Source: Nageia nagi (taxonomy: Eukaryota; Pinophyta). Taken from it: a DNA stretch of 64,000 nucleotides. Of this stretch, positions 24,549-33,990 are shown piece after piece (position 1 is the first letter of the stretch; every line of letters starts with the position of its first letter). The position numbers and the translations under genes were made by a program. Where the stretch lies: assembly GCA_050084985.1 (NCBI GenBank), contig JBITNC010000001.1, positions 74,710,001 through 74,774,000 of the forward strand. Direction: 5' to 3'. The notes below the pieces were generated by a model. That model was not told the DNA's origin and made no database searches. It saw nothing but the letters and a program-made list of their open reading frames with translations.

Positions 24549-25246
24549 TTACTCCTTAAGACCAATCCAAGTTGAGCAAGAGCCCAACTTCTCCTTTGTA
24601 ACAACTTTAGTGAACATGTTCGCAGGATTTTGAGACGTGTGAATCTTCCCCAAACTGACTGAACCATCCTCCAATGCTGTCCTGATGAAGTGATACCTCA
24701 ATTTGATATGCTTGGTTCTCGAATGGTAGGCTGTGTTCTTTGTAAGATGAATAGCACTCTGGCTATCGCTCCATAGCTTTGCATCCTCCTGCACCTTTCC
24801 CAGTTCCTCCATCAATCTCTTCAACCAAATCAATTCTTTACTTGCCTCCGTGATTGCAACATACTCTGCCTCAGTAGTGGAGAGAGCCACAACCTATTGG
24901 AGCTTTGAAATCCAACTCACCGCTGTACCTCCAATGGTAAACACATATCCTGTAGTGCTTCTCCCACCATCTACATCACCTGCCATGTCAGAATCAACAT
25001 AACCTTGTAAATAAGAGTTAGATCCACCAAAACATAAAGAGTAATGAGAAGTACTCCTTAAATACCTAAGGATACATTTAACTGCTTCCCAATGCCCTTT
25101 TCCTGGATTATTCATGAATCTACTAACCACTCCCACTACTTGTGCTATATCTGGTCTAGTTCACACCATTGCATACATTAAACTCCCAACCGCCAAAGCA
25201 TAGGGAACTTTAGTCATGTACTCCTTTTCCTTATCTGTCTTAGGAC
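24549..25246 (-). pseudogene. copia A RT C-terminus and RNase H, broken off from the main frame
   Basis: After the frameshift near 25265 the polyprotein continues in another frame as HLSPKTDKEKEYMTKVPYAL, followed by VGSLMYAMV. There a TGA replaces the Cys codon of the usual MVCTRPDIA motif (near 25160). The next frame (25136-24894) has VVSRFMNNPGKGHWEAVKCI and VDSDMAGDVDGGRSTTGYVF (RNase H Asp). It ends at a TAG where a Lys codon is expected, and the last frame resumes ALSTTEAEYVAITEASKE and LWSDSQSAIHL to 24549. So three lesions separate this region from a complete polyprotein. All RNase H catalytic residues look present. Confidence 0.9.
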
Positions 25247-28200
25247 TTAAATGTTTGGTGAGTTTAAATGCTTTGCCAATGGTGTAGTTACAGATTTTGC
25301 ATTATTCATATTGAACCTTTTAAGAACCATATCAATATAATCTTCTTGACTTAGTCTAAGCAAGTGGTTTTGTTTATCTCTTGTTATTTTCATTCCAAGT
25401 ATTTGTTTAGCTTCACCCAAATCCTTCATTTCAAAAGTATTAGCCAACTTTTCCTTAAGATCAACAATATCTTGCATACTAGATCCTGCTACCAACATAT
25501 CATCCACATATAAAAGCAAGATTACATAGTTGCCATTTGTTATCTTCTTTACATACACACAATGATCAGATTGACATCTTACAAATTTATTTATTATCAT
25601 GAAAGTGTCAAACTTATGATACCATTGCCTAGGTGCTTGCTTCAAACCATACAAGCTCTTTTCCAATTTACATACATACCCTTCTTTACCTTTAACCTCA
25701 AAACCTTCGGGTTGATGCATATAAATATCCTCCTCCAAATCCCCATGAAGGAAAGCTATCTTTACATCCAATTGTTCAAGAAACAAGTTTTCAGTAGCAA
25801 CAAGACTCAATATTGCTCTAATCGAGGTCATTTTAACAACTGGAGAAAAGATCTCATTATAATCTATACCTTTTTTCTGTTCAAAACCTTTTACCACAAG
25901 TCTTGCCTTGTACCTTTGTCGCCCATCTACCTCTTCCTTTATCCTATACACCCATTTGTTAGTAAGTGCCTTCTTACCCTCTGGAAGCTCAACCAAACTC
26001 CAAGTTTGATTCTTAAGTAAGGAGTCCATCTCCTCCTTCATAGCATGCTCCCACTTAATCTGTGTATCACCCTGCATAGCTTCATCAAAACATTCAGGTT
26101 CACCACCATCAGTATAAATAATATGATAAAGAGTAGGAGAGTATTGTTTAGGAGGATTTCTAGTCCTTGAGGACCTTCTAAGTGACAAAGTTTGAGGTGT
26201 TTGTGGTGGAGGTGCTTGAACATTATTATTATCAGGACCCTTATATTGATCAACATCTTCTAGAGATACAAACTTGGGTTCCTCAACATTTTGCAATCTA
26301 TCTTTATACATGCTTTTCTCATTGAATACAACATCTCTACTTCTAATGATTTTATGGTTATCAACATCCCATAACCTATATCCCAAATCATTAACACCAT
26401 ATCCAACAAAATAGCATTTTTGTGATTTTGCATCAAGTTTCTTTCTATCCTCTTTATCAACATGTGCAAAAGCCTCACAGCCAAAGACTCTCAAGAATGA
26501 GTAATTCACCTTTTTACCTGTCCACATCTCCTCTGGAATGCCTCCATCTAAAGCCATAGATGGACCCCTGTTAATCAAGTAAACAGCAGTGTCAATAGCA
26601 TCAGCCCAAAGATTCAAAGGAAACCCAGCATGTATCCTCATACTTCTAGCCCTTTCTAAGATAGTCCTATTCATTCTTTCTGCAACCCCATTTTCCTGTG
26701 GAGTTCTAGGGACCACCTTAATCCTTCTAATGCCATTGTGTGAACAAAATGAATCAAACTCATTATTGCAAAATTCCCCACCATTATCGGACTTAAGACA
26801 TTTCAACTTAGAATTAGTTTCATTCTCAACCAATGCCTTCCACCTCTTAAATGTTTCAAACACATCATATTTCTTTTTAATACAGTATACCCATGTCTTT
26901 CTAGTACAATCATCAATAAAAGTGACAAAATAAGATGAGCCTCCAAGTGAGCAAACCTGTGCAGGACCCCACACATCTGTATGAACAAGCTCTAATTTGT
27001 GACTCTTCTTTTCTTTGCCAAGTTTAAGAAAATTAACCCTTTTTTGTTTTCCATACACACAATCTTCACAAAATCCTAAATCAACTTCTTTAAGATTAGG
27101 GAGTGAACCATTAGAGTGTAACATTTTCATACCTTTCTCACTCATATGTCCAAGTCTATTATGCCATAGTGATGTATCATTGCCTATTGAAACAAGATTC
27201 AATGAATAATCAAAGACATTTGTGAGCAAATAAAGAGACCCCACCAAATTTCCCTTTGCAAATACCATTGAACCTTTAGTTACTTTCCAACTAGCATCCC
27301 CGAATGTCATCACATAGCCCTCCTTATCCAATTTACTTGTTGATATAAGATTTCTTTTAAGATCCGAAATGTGTCTAGCTTCATTAAGAGTCCATTGTGT
27401 TCCATTAGGTAATTTCATTGTTATATTGCCAATACCAACAATCTTGCATGGGTGTTCATTACCTAATAATACTTGACCAAAGTCACCATGTGTGTAATTT
27501 GAAAAATAGTTCTTATGTGGAGTAGCATGATATGAAGCTCCCGAATCAAGAACCCAATAATCATCATTCTTTTCATTAGACATGATTAAAGCATCTTGAA
27601 TTAATTCACCAACAATATTTGCCTCTTGGTTACTTGTGCTTTCATTATTATAATTACTACTTTCACTTTCTTTTCCTTTTCTATTCCAACAATCCCTTTT
27701 AATGTGACCCTTTTTACCACAATGCCAACATTCCAATTTATGTTTTACCTTTTGATTTTGACCTTCCTTGCGATTTGCTTCTTGACTTGCTTCTCCTTCT
27801 TTCTTTGATCTTCCTCTTGCCTCTACTGTGAGAGCAGCATTGGAGCATTCTCCCATGGACTTTCTCCTCATGTCCTCACTAAGAATTGTTCCAACAACTT
27901 CATCAAAGACCAATTTTGCATTAGAAGAAGAATTACTAACAGCCATAACAAAGCTATTCCAACTATCTGGAAGTGAACATAGAATTAACAAAGCTCTTAC
28001 TTCATCTTCAAATTCTATTTTTACTGAAGTTAATTGATTTGTGACTGTGTTAAATTCATTAACATGGTCTTGAACTGAACTACCTTCATTCATATTCATG
28101 TTAAACAATTTCTTCATTAAGTATACTTTGTTTGAGGCAGATGGTTTTTCATACATTTTAGCAAGCTTATCCATTACACCTTTAGTAGTTTTTTCATTGG

Positions 28201-28471
28201 AAATATTGAAAGCTACACTAGAACTTAAACAAAGTCTTACAGCTCCCAAAGCCTTTCTATCCAACAAGTTCCATTCTTCATCACTCATAGAAGTGGGTTT
28301 CTTACTCTTATCTTCTAGAGGTTGATAGAGATCCTTTTGGTAGAGGTAGTCTTCTATTTGCATTTTCCAAAACTGAAAACCTTGCCCATTAAATCTTTCC
28401 ACCTTCAGCCTCCCTTCTTCTGCCATAGTGCTCTTCCTGGTTTCTAATCTACACACAAGATTCACCAACAA
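25247..28471 (-). CDS. copia A Gag-Pol polyprotein, open for 1074 codons
   Basis: The frame encodes Gag, protease, integrase and most of reverse transcriptase. I prefer Met16 (MAEEGRLKVERF, codon at 28426) as the start because the first 15 residues are unlike family N termini. Gag spans about 16-290, with zinc knuckle CWHCGKKGHIKRDC at 248-261. The protease active site DSGAS is at 309-313. Integrase has H437, H442, C468, C471, then D499, D562 and E598, with exactly 35 residues between the last two. A Pro-rich linker with SLRRSSRTRNPP is at about 745-775. Reverse transcriptase follows from about 815 with YVDD at 988-991. The frame ends prematurely in the C-terminal part of RT by a likely one-base loss near 25265. 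All catalytic residues listed are intact, so the loss of function is recent. Confidence 0.94.
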   Translation of the reverse strand: MLVNLVCRLETRKSTMAEEGRLKVERFNGQGFQFWKMQIEDYLYQKDLYQPLEDKSKKPTSMSDEEWNLLDRKALGAVRLCLSSSVAFNISNEKTTKGVMDKLAKMYEKPSASNKVYLMKKLFNMNMNEGSSVQDHVNEFNTVTNQLTSVKIEFEDEVRALLILCSLPDSWNSFVMAVSNSSSNAKLVFDEVVGTILSEDMRRKSMGECSNAALTVEARGRSKKEGEASQEANRKEGQNQKVKHKLECWHCGKKGHIKRDCWNRKGKESESSNYNNESTSNQEANIVGELIQDALIMSNEKNDDYWVLDSGASYHATPHKNYFSNYTHGDFGQVLLGNEHPCKIVGIGNITMKLPNGTQWTLNEARHISDLKRNLISTSKLDKEGYVMTFGDASWKVTKGSMVFAKGNLVGSLYLLTNVFDYSLNLVSIGNDTSLWHNRLGHMSEKGMKMLHSNGSLPNLKEVDLGFCEDCVYGKQKRVNFLKLGKEKKSHKLELVHTDVWGPAQVCSLGGSSYFVTFIDDCTRKTWVYCIKKKYDVFETFKRWKALVENETNSKLKCLKSDNGGEFCNNEFDSFCSHNGIRRIKVVPRTPQENGVAERMNRTILERARSMRIHAGFPLNLWADAIDTAVYLINRGPSMALDGGIPEEMWTGKKVNYSFLRVFGCEAFAHVDKEDRKKLDAKSQKCYFVGYGVNDLGYRLWDVDNHKIIRSRDVVFNEKSMYKDRLQNVEEPKFVSLEDVDQYKGPDNNNVQAPPPQTPQTLSLRRSSRTRNPPKQYSPTLYHIIYTDGGEPECFDEAMQGDTQIKWEHAMKEEMDSLLKNQTWSLVELPEGKKALTNKWVYRIKEEVDGRQRYKARLVVKGFEQKKGIDYNEIFSPVVKMTSIRAILSLVATENLFLEQLDVKIAFLHGDLEEDIYMHQPEGFEVKGKEGYVCKLEKSLYGLKQAPRQWYHKFDTFMIINKFVRCQSDHCVYVKKITNGNYVILLLYVDDMLVAGSSMQDIVDLKEKLANTFEMKDLGEAKQILGMKITRDKQNHLLRLSQEDYIDMVLKRFNMNNAKSVTTPLAKHLNSPNI

Positions 28472-28490
28472 AATCCCAACACAACAACAA

Positions 28491-28502
28491 GCTCTGATAC
28501 CA
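28491..28502 (-). other. tRNA-iMet primer binding site of copia A
   Basis: Perfect TGGTATCAGAGC on the minus strand, two bases from the LTR end. Confidence 0.95.
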
Positions 28503-28504
28503 CT

Positions 28505-29050
28505 TGTTAGGATTTAATAAGTTTATATAAGCAAGAGCATCAGTAATTCTCTTACTCCTTAGCAAAAGAAACAACATTCAAAGTATACTACTAAAATCAA
28601 ATAACCATGAACATCAATCACACAAAGAGAGACACAAGAGATAACGTGGTTCACCCAATGTAGGCTACATCCACGGAGAAGCTTTCAACCCTTTTGCATA
28701 TCATTCTTCAAAGTCCTCCAAGCAACAAACCAGCAGCATAACCTTGCTACAATCTTCACTTTGGATTTACAACAAAACCTCACTACAATCTCTCTCTCTC
28801 AACAATCACAATCTACTTCACAATTGCTGTCAAAACTACAATAATGCATGCCTCAACTCAAGCCTCTTATTTATAGGTACAAACTAACCCAACTTAAACC
28901 CAAGTTGGATCAAGAAGGTCGTTATGTAACCCCCAACCCTTCTATAACTGATAACCAGGTGTCATGGCTTCTTGGCAACTAAAATTTGGTGTTAAACAGA
29001 AAGAAACTGCTCTCTGTTTTCTAACCGGTTGTAGTCTCCATTTTCTAACA
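28505..29050 (-). repeat. 5' LTR of copia A
   Basis: 546 bp, the promoter LTR of this minus-strand element, pairing with 23943-24488. Confidence 0.95.
28868..28876 (-). promoter_or_regulatory. TATA box of copia A LTR
   Basis: Minus-strand CTATAAATA is identical in the other LTR at 24306-24314. Confidence 0.6.
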
Positions 29051-29055
29051 ATATT
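29051..29055. repeat. target site duplication of copia A, right
   Basis: ATATT, exact copy of 23938-23942. Confidence 0.95.
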
Positions 29056-30007
29056 GATAGATACCTTGTCAATACAAATACTCTTACAATATCCAATATG
29101 ATGAATGGATTATGGGAACTCTTCAATAAGCATACTCTCATTTACTTAGAATGCATTGCAAGGATCACTGAGTAGTTTAATGAATAACTTCACTACCATG
29201 ATACCTCCTAATCACTGGATATGCCCATACTTGTTATAGTAAGGGGATTAGTGAAATCACTTGGTAATTGCTTCATATAAGGAGGTTTAAGGAATGCATT
29301 GTGCCTTAGAGGAGTGCATTAGAGTTGTTTGTAATTTATTTAAATAGAGGTTTCATCAAAAAAATTAGTCTTATAGCATGTAGTGATCACCAAACATGAA
29401 CCAAAAGGAAATTTTTGGGGTTGCTTTGACATATGCCTCAAGAGATGTACTCATATGGTGTGAAATGATCTTAGATTGAGTATAGATTATAGGTGTTGGC
29501 TACCTCATCCACTACAAACCTATGTATTTCTATGACTACCAAATATGTGAATTATAAGGGTGAAGAATATTTCCATAAAACACACTCTTCATGGACTAAA
29601 AATGAGCATAGGAGATATACAAAATGAATGGATGGAAAAAGCCTATGAATTATTTTATAACTATCCCATTGATATGCTATTTCATGGAAGAAGTAAGTTG
29701 GGAACAAGACTCAGAATGAGTGCACCATTAAAATATATAACTTATTTAAACAAAATTCTTCCTTTTAGGTCCATATCATGATCAAAGAAAGTGGAGAGTA
29801 TGCACGATAGAAGTATATTGTACAAGCTTAAGGATAGCTATTCACAATGTCTCCCTACAACATTATCTCATGGACATAAAATACACACAAAAGGGGTTTT
29901 ACTATAAGGTCCTATGAGTGAAGTTGAAAAGTAAATGAAGGCTTATAATCTATGTCAACATAGTCTCCCCATGACTTTACATGGTGTAGGTCAATCAATG
30001 ATTATTC

Positions 30008-30011
<4 letters not shown>

Positions 30012-30072
<61 letters not shown>

Positions 30073-30080
30073 ATATATAT
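30012..30080. repeat. (TA)n microsatellite, interrupted
   Basis: TA repeat in the right G2 LTR at the position homologous to 15441-15535. It is shorter and has ATTATA/TAATAT interruptions. Confidence 0.95.
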
Positions 30081-31352
30081 TGGTGTGCCACATGAATTGG
30101 TACTGAAGACTTCCCAACCAATTAAATAGATTTAAATTAAGATATTTTGCCCTTCTCTATCTATAAAGGAACAAGGAGTACAAAACCTTTACATGTAAGA
30201 ATACCAAATAAATACAATTGATATGTCTTTTTAAAGTACAACAAATGTAGGACTATTATTAACAATTATATTTAATAATATTTAATAATATTTTCATATA
30301 TTTAATAATATTGTCATAATGCTAAAATAATATCAAATAAATTCACAACTTAGCTAAGCATTTAAGCATTAATATCTATTAATGTAAGGAGAGAACCTGG
30401 ACTTAAGAGGAGGAGATTCCTTTCTCTACGGGACTTTAGGCCAAGGTTTTTGGAAAGAGAAAAAAATAATATGATGCTCTTTCCTAAGGCTTAACCAAGT
30501 ATTTAGAGCTAGAATTTGCTATAATATTTCCAAAAAAATGTGTCTAGTCGTCCAACTCAATAATTTTTGATTGGAAGGTGTAGGCATTTTATTTTTTGTG
30601 GTAGGTTTCAAATAATTTTGTTTGCAAGTATGGTATCATACAAAATAATTTGAACCCTTTATATTAGGTTACAAAATATCTCTAATTATTTTATGCACCT
30701 AACACAAGGAAATAAATTGTGTGGGGATTCCTACTCCATTATTTTCACAAAATCCCAAAATAACATTGTAACCTCCAAAACATGACAAATAATTCTTTTA
30801 TCCCTAAATTTATTTTCAGCCAAACTTACTAAGATTTCTAGGCAAAAATATCAAACTTAAATAATTAGAATATTCCTTGCATGATTCAAAAATAGTTAAT
30901 TAATTTTCTAAGAATATTTTGAATGAATATTATACTTTAACACTTGCATTTACTTGTGGCGACCACTTCATCTTACAAGGTAAATTTATTAGTGCACACA
31001 CATACACATTTAATATCAAAGTTGAATATTATGTACAATAATTATGGTATGCATCTATATGATCTATGAAGATCATTATGGCCTATCAACAAATCAACGC
31101 TAATCATTTTCTCATTCTTATCAATCTATTCTCATAACTAACTCATCCTTGGTCCCTTGGATCTCTAACTTGACTTCCCATCTCAAGTCAACCTATAACT
31201 TATCCTAAAATATTGAAGCCAACATCAAATTGACATAAATAATGCATATATATACTTAAATATACTCATCTCGCAACTTAAATAATCTTAATCACATTCA
31301 AATCCTTGATGGTATTCGAGTCTTAATAAAGGCAATTGGGCAAGTCCTTACA

Positions 31353-32280
31353 TGTTGTAACATAACTATACACCTTCTCCTATGGGATTCATTAGGTTTA
31401 TTTTCATAGTGAATCTTATTATTCAAACCTAATTTGGTTTTATTCTTATTATTATTACCCATCATTGATTTTTATAAGAGTATGAAAAGGAAACTTTATC
31501 CAAATAAAGGTGTTGAATTAAAAATTAAGTCTCATTAGGCAAGGAAAAAGCTTATTGAGTATGACTATTTTTTATTAGATAAGGTTCATTCTCATCTAAA
31601 AGGCCTTGGTATTATTATTTTTGTTTGTTTGGGTAAAAATGTTCATGATCAAGTAAGGAAATAATCTATAGGTTAAGGATAAGTATCATCAAATAAGGCT
31701 ATTTACTATCGTGTAAGGATGGCTTTGGTCGAGTAGTTAGTTTCTTATTTAGATAAGGAATTACTCCATTAGGTATTAGTGTTTATTATCATTAGGTTAG
31801 GCTATTACTCGAACAACTTATTTTACCATTAGATAAGAAGTTATTTTAGTTGATAAAGGTCAAATCATGATAGAAAGTAAAAGGTATTTTTATTGGGTAA
31901 TTATGATTACATTGGGTGCGAGGTTCCTCCCTCACATAAGCTAGCTTATCATTAGGAAAAATCATAGCAAGATAATTATAAGTGAATATTTATGATTTTT
32001 AAGAACAAGTTTTCAATCACAAATTCTAAGGGAATTGGTGCATGATAATAATAAATGAAAACTAGAGTTAATGTCAAAAACCCAATTCCTAAGAAATAAT
32101 AATTTTACATGTCTATTAGTTCTAATACTTATGAGGCCATTCTCATGTAATATTTGAAATAGAGATCCAATATAGAATAATCATGTATCATTTTGAAATA
32201 TATTAATACTAAAAATGGTCATGACTTTTCTATGCTAATTCAGTCAAAAGAAGAAAATAGTCACAATTAGGTCAGAATGC
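31353..32280. other. gene-free stretch between G2 and the unassigned remnant
   Basis: AT-rich DNA without a recognisable gene. Its middle (31530-31900) holds a degenerate repeat described separately. No LTR pair or inverted-repeat element could be delimited. Confidence 0.5.
31530..31900. repeat. degenerate interspersed tandem repeat (ATTAGRTAAGG-like)
   Basis: The core ATTAG-R-(T)AAGG or close variants recurs about every 30-40 bp: ATTAGGCAAGG, ATTAGATAAGG, AAGTAAGGA, TTAAGGATAAG, AAATAAGGC, GTGTAAGGA, AGATAAGGAA, ATTAGGTATT, ATTAGGTTAGG, ATTAGATAAGA. Each is followed by an AT-rich, TATT-containing spacer. It looks like an old minisatellite or multimerised regulatory leader, heavily mutated. 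Confidence 0.45.
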
Positions 32281-33990
32281 ATAAACTATTTGATTCAAAA
32301 GCTTTGGAAGACTTTATGGAGAATTTTGAGCTAATAAGGTTACAACCACATCATGAGTTCTATGAGTATTACTTGTTAGAAGATCTAATAAAAGTAATCT
32401 TGGAACCAGGAAGATAGGCTCCAATCAATGATGAAGCAATGAAAGAATTTCAAGTGAGACCAATTTCTTGATTATAGGATGTCAAATATATGCCTGATAT
32501 ACACCCTTTGGAGATCAATTCAATATTCAAAAGTATTAAAATATGAAATTTTTTATGTAAAATCTAGATAATTTTAATTGGAATTCCAATGTGGAGAATA
32601 TAATATGTCCAAAGGTAATTGTCAATCTTGATCTCATGTATTGGCTAATCTAAGCTTGTTCTCCAGTTGATAGAGTTTTTAGAAAAATAAATGGTAACAT
32701 AGTTTTCTCCTTACAAGAAAGAAATTTCAAGAGGGTTTTTCATCAAAAATTAGATCAGGTACTTATTGACCTATCAATCCTTTTCCAACAAAGTGATCAC
32801 TATATAGCCTATGATTAGTCATACCCTTTTCATTTTAATAGAATGAGATTATGCACATAAGTTTTTCCATTTCCAAAGCCTTTATTGAAACCAAATGTTT
32901 CTTCATGGGTCATAATGGTATAAATACTCTTAAGTATTGATGATAAGTTGATTGTTACAAAACAAATGTTTGCTCCTATATAAATTAGTAGCATAGGGGG
33001 AAAGAATAGAGAGATTTTATTAAAGTATATGGATCTATGATAAAATGCATAGAGAGATTATTAAGTTAAAAAGGAAAATTGAGAAAGATGATTTGATTCT
33101 TCCCAAGTTCTTGTATTATTCAATCCTTATTCACTTCCTATTAGGTCAATTACCAAAGAATATTTTATAAATGTTGAGAGGTAAACAAGTTGACAACATT
33201 CAAGGTATAATGAAGAATATTTATCTAACTATGAACTATGGAAATAGAAGAAATTTTTATATGCATGTATTGGCAAAATTGCATATTATCATAAAAGGAA
33301 TACAATTACCTTTTATCAACAAAACTTTGGTTGATTTTTTATCATGGATTGAAAAGTATTTTATAATGGAGGAGTTTTCTTATATAAGAGTTTATGGATA
33401 AAAAATTCCACCCAAGGCTCTTCTAGTAGCATGTCTTGTTTCTTTGTTCATGTTAGAGGTAGTCAGAAAATTAACTGAAGATGCTAAGATTGGAATTATT
33501 AAGAAGTTTAAGAATCTTCCTTGGTAAAAATTGCCTTGCAAATTTTGCTTTTATGTATTTAATTATCATGAATCATTGGTTAATTATATAATAGAGATCA
33601 ATGAGTTTTCTTAAAGGAGGTGACTTGGAGGCCTTTTGATCCACATAATTATCATCAAAGGGTTATGAGTGGAATTGACATTCCTATCACTATAAGACAC
33701 AACAATGACTATTTTGAAGATGAATTAGCTCAAGTCGTTAGAGCAAGGAATGGGTTAAAGAAAGTTTGAAGGTAGTTTCAAAAAGAAGATAGAACTTATT
33801 CAATTAAAAGGAAAACTAAAAAATATTCTTCTTCATTAAGGATATTCAGAAATAAAATACATGGAATTTTAGGACCATTTTCAAAGAATCATTTGGAACT
33901 ATTGTTAGGAAATATAATGGGATACGAAGATACATATTGATACAACTATGAAGAAGTCTTGCTTGTGGAAACTCTAGTACCTTCTAATTA
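32281..33990 (+). pseudogene. unassigned decayed coding remnant
   Basis: Reading the plus strand across frames gives protein-like stretches separated by stops and shifts: LFDSKALEDFMENFELIRL and EFYEYYLLEDLIKVILEPG (32285-32410); FSLQERN.KRVFHQKLDQVL then DLSILFQQSDHYIAYD (about 32700-32815); the open frame 33171-33401 with YGNRRNFYMHVLAKLHIIIK; LLVACLVSLFMLEVVRKLTE and LPCKFCFYVFNYHESLVNYI (33420-33590); and WRPFDPHNYHQRVMSGIDI with ELAQVVRARNGLKKV (33625-33770). I recognise no gag, pol or host family in it. Its length (about 1.7 kb), frame persistence and position between two LTR elements suggest a dead gene or a gag-like ORF of an unknown element. The strand assignment is fairly safe, the family unknown. 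Confidence 0.4.

Larger units (their letters stand above)
23943..29050 (-). mobile_element. copia A, nearly complete Ty1/copia element (Tork/TNT1-like)
   Basis: The 5108-bp element has two 546-bp LTRs, a perfect 5-bp target duplication (ATATT), a perfect tRNA-iMet primer site, a polypurine tract, and a gag-pol frame broken only near its 3' end. LTR copies differ at about 12 positions by eye, nearly all transitions, so insertion was recent relative to the other elements here. Domain order gag-PR-IN-RT-RH is that of Ty1/copia. Gag sequence and the WVLDSGAS..H protease resemble the Tork/TNT1 group. It interrupts the G2 right LTR. Confidence 0.95.
20886..31352 (-). repeat. right (5') LTR of G2, split by copia A
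   Basis: The LTR starts TGTAACACTACC next to the primer site and ends AAGTCCTTACA at 31352. Copia A and its target duplication occupy 23943-29055. Removing them leaves about 5.35 kb. Only 29735-31352 can be paired with the left copy inside the window, so the remaining length rests on its defined start, its defined end and a single datable insertion. No coding frame of note exists outside copia A. It carries a (TA)n run at 30012 and a 0.74-kb block (30530-31272) missing from the left copy. Confidence 0.65.

Noticed and set aside
25562-28325. Several plus-strand frames opposite the copia A polyprotein
   Set aside because: They are antisense shadows of the gag-pol gene, with Phe/Leu-rich composition from reversed coding bias.
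29935-30129. Open frame with a Tyr-Ile repeat
   Set aside because: It is only a translation of the (TA)n microsatellite within the G2 LTR; the same applies to 55483-55689.
31530-31900. CRISPR-like array
   Set aside because: The repeat cores are short, variable and irregularly spaced, and the window is clearly eukaryotic.
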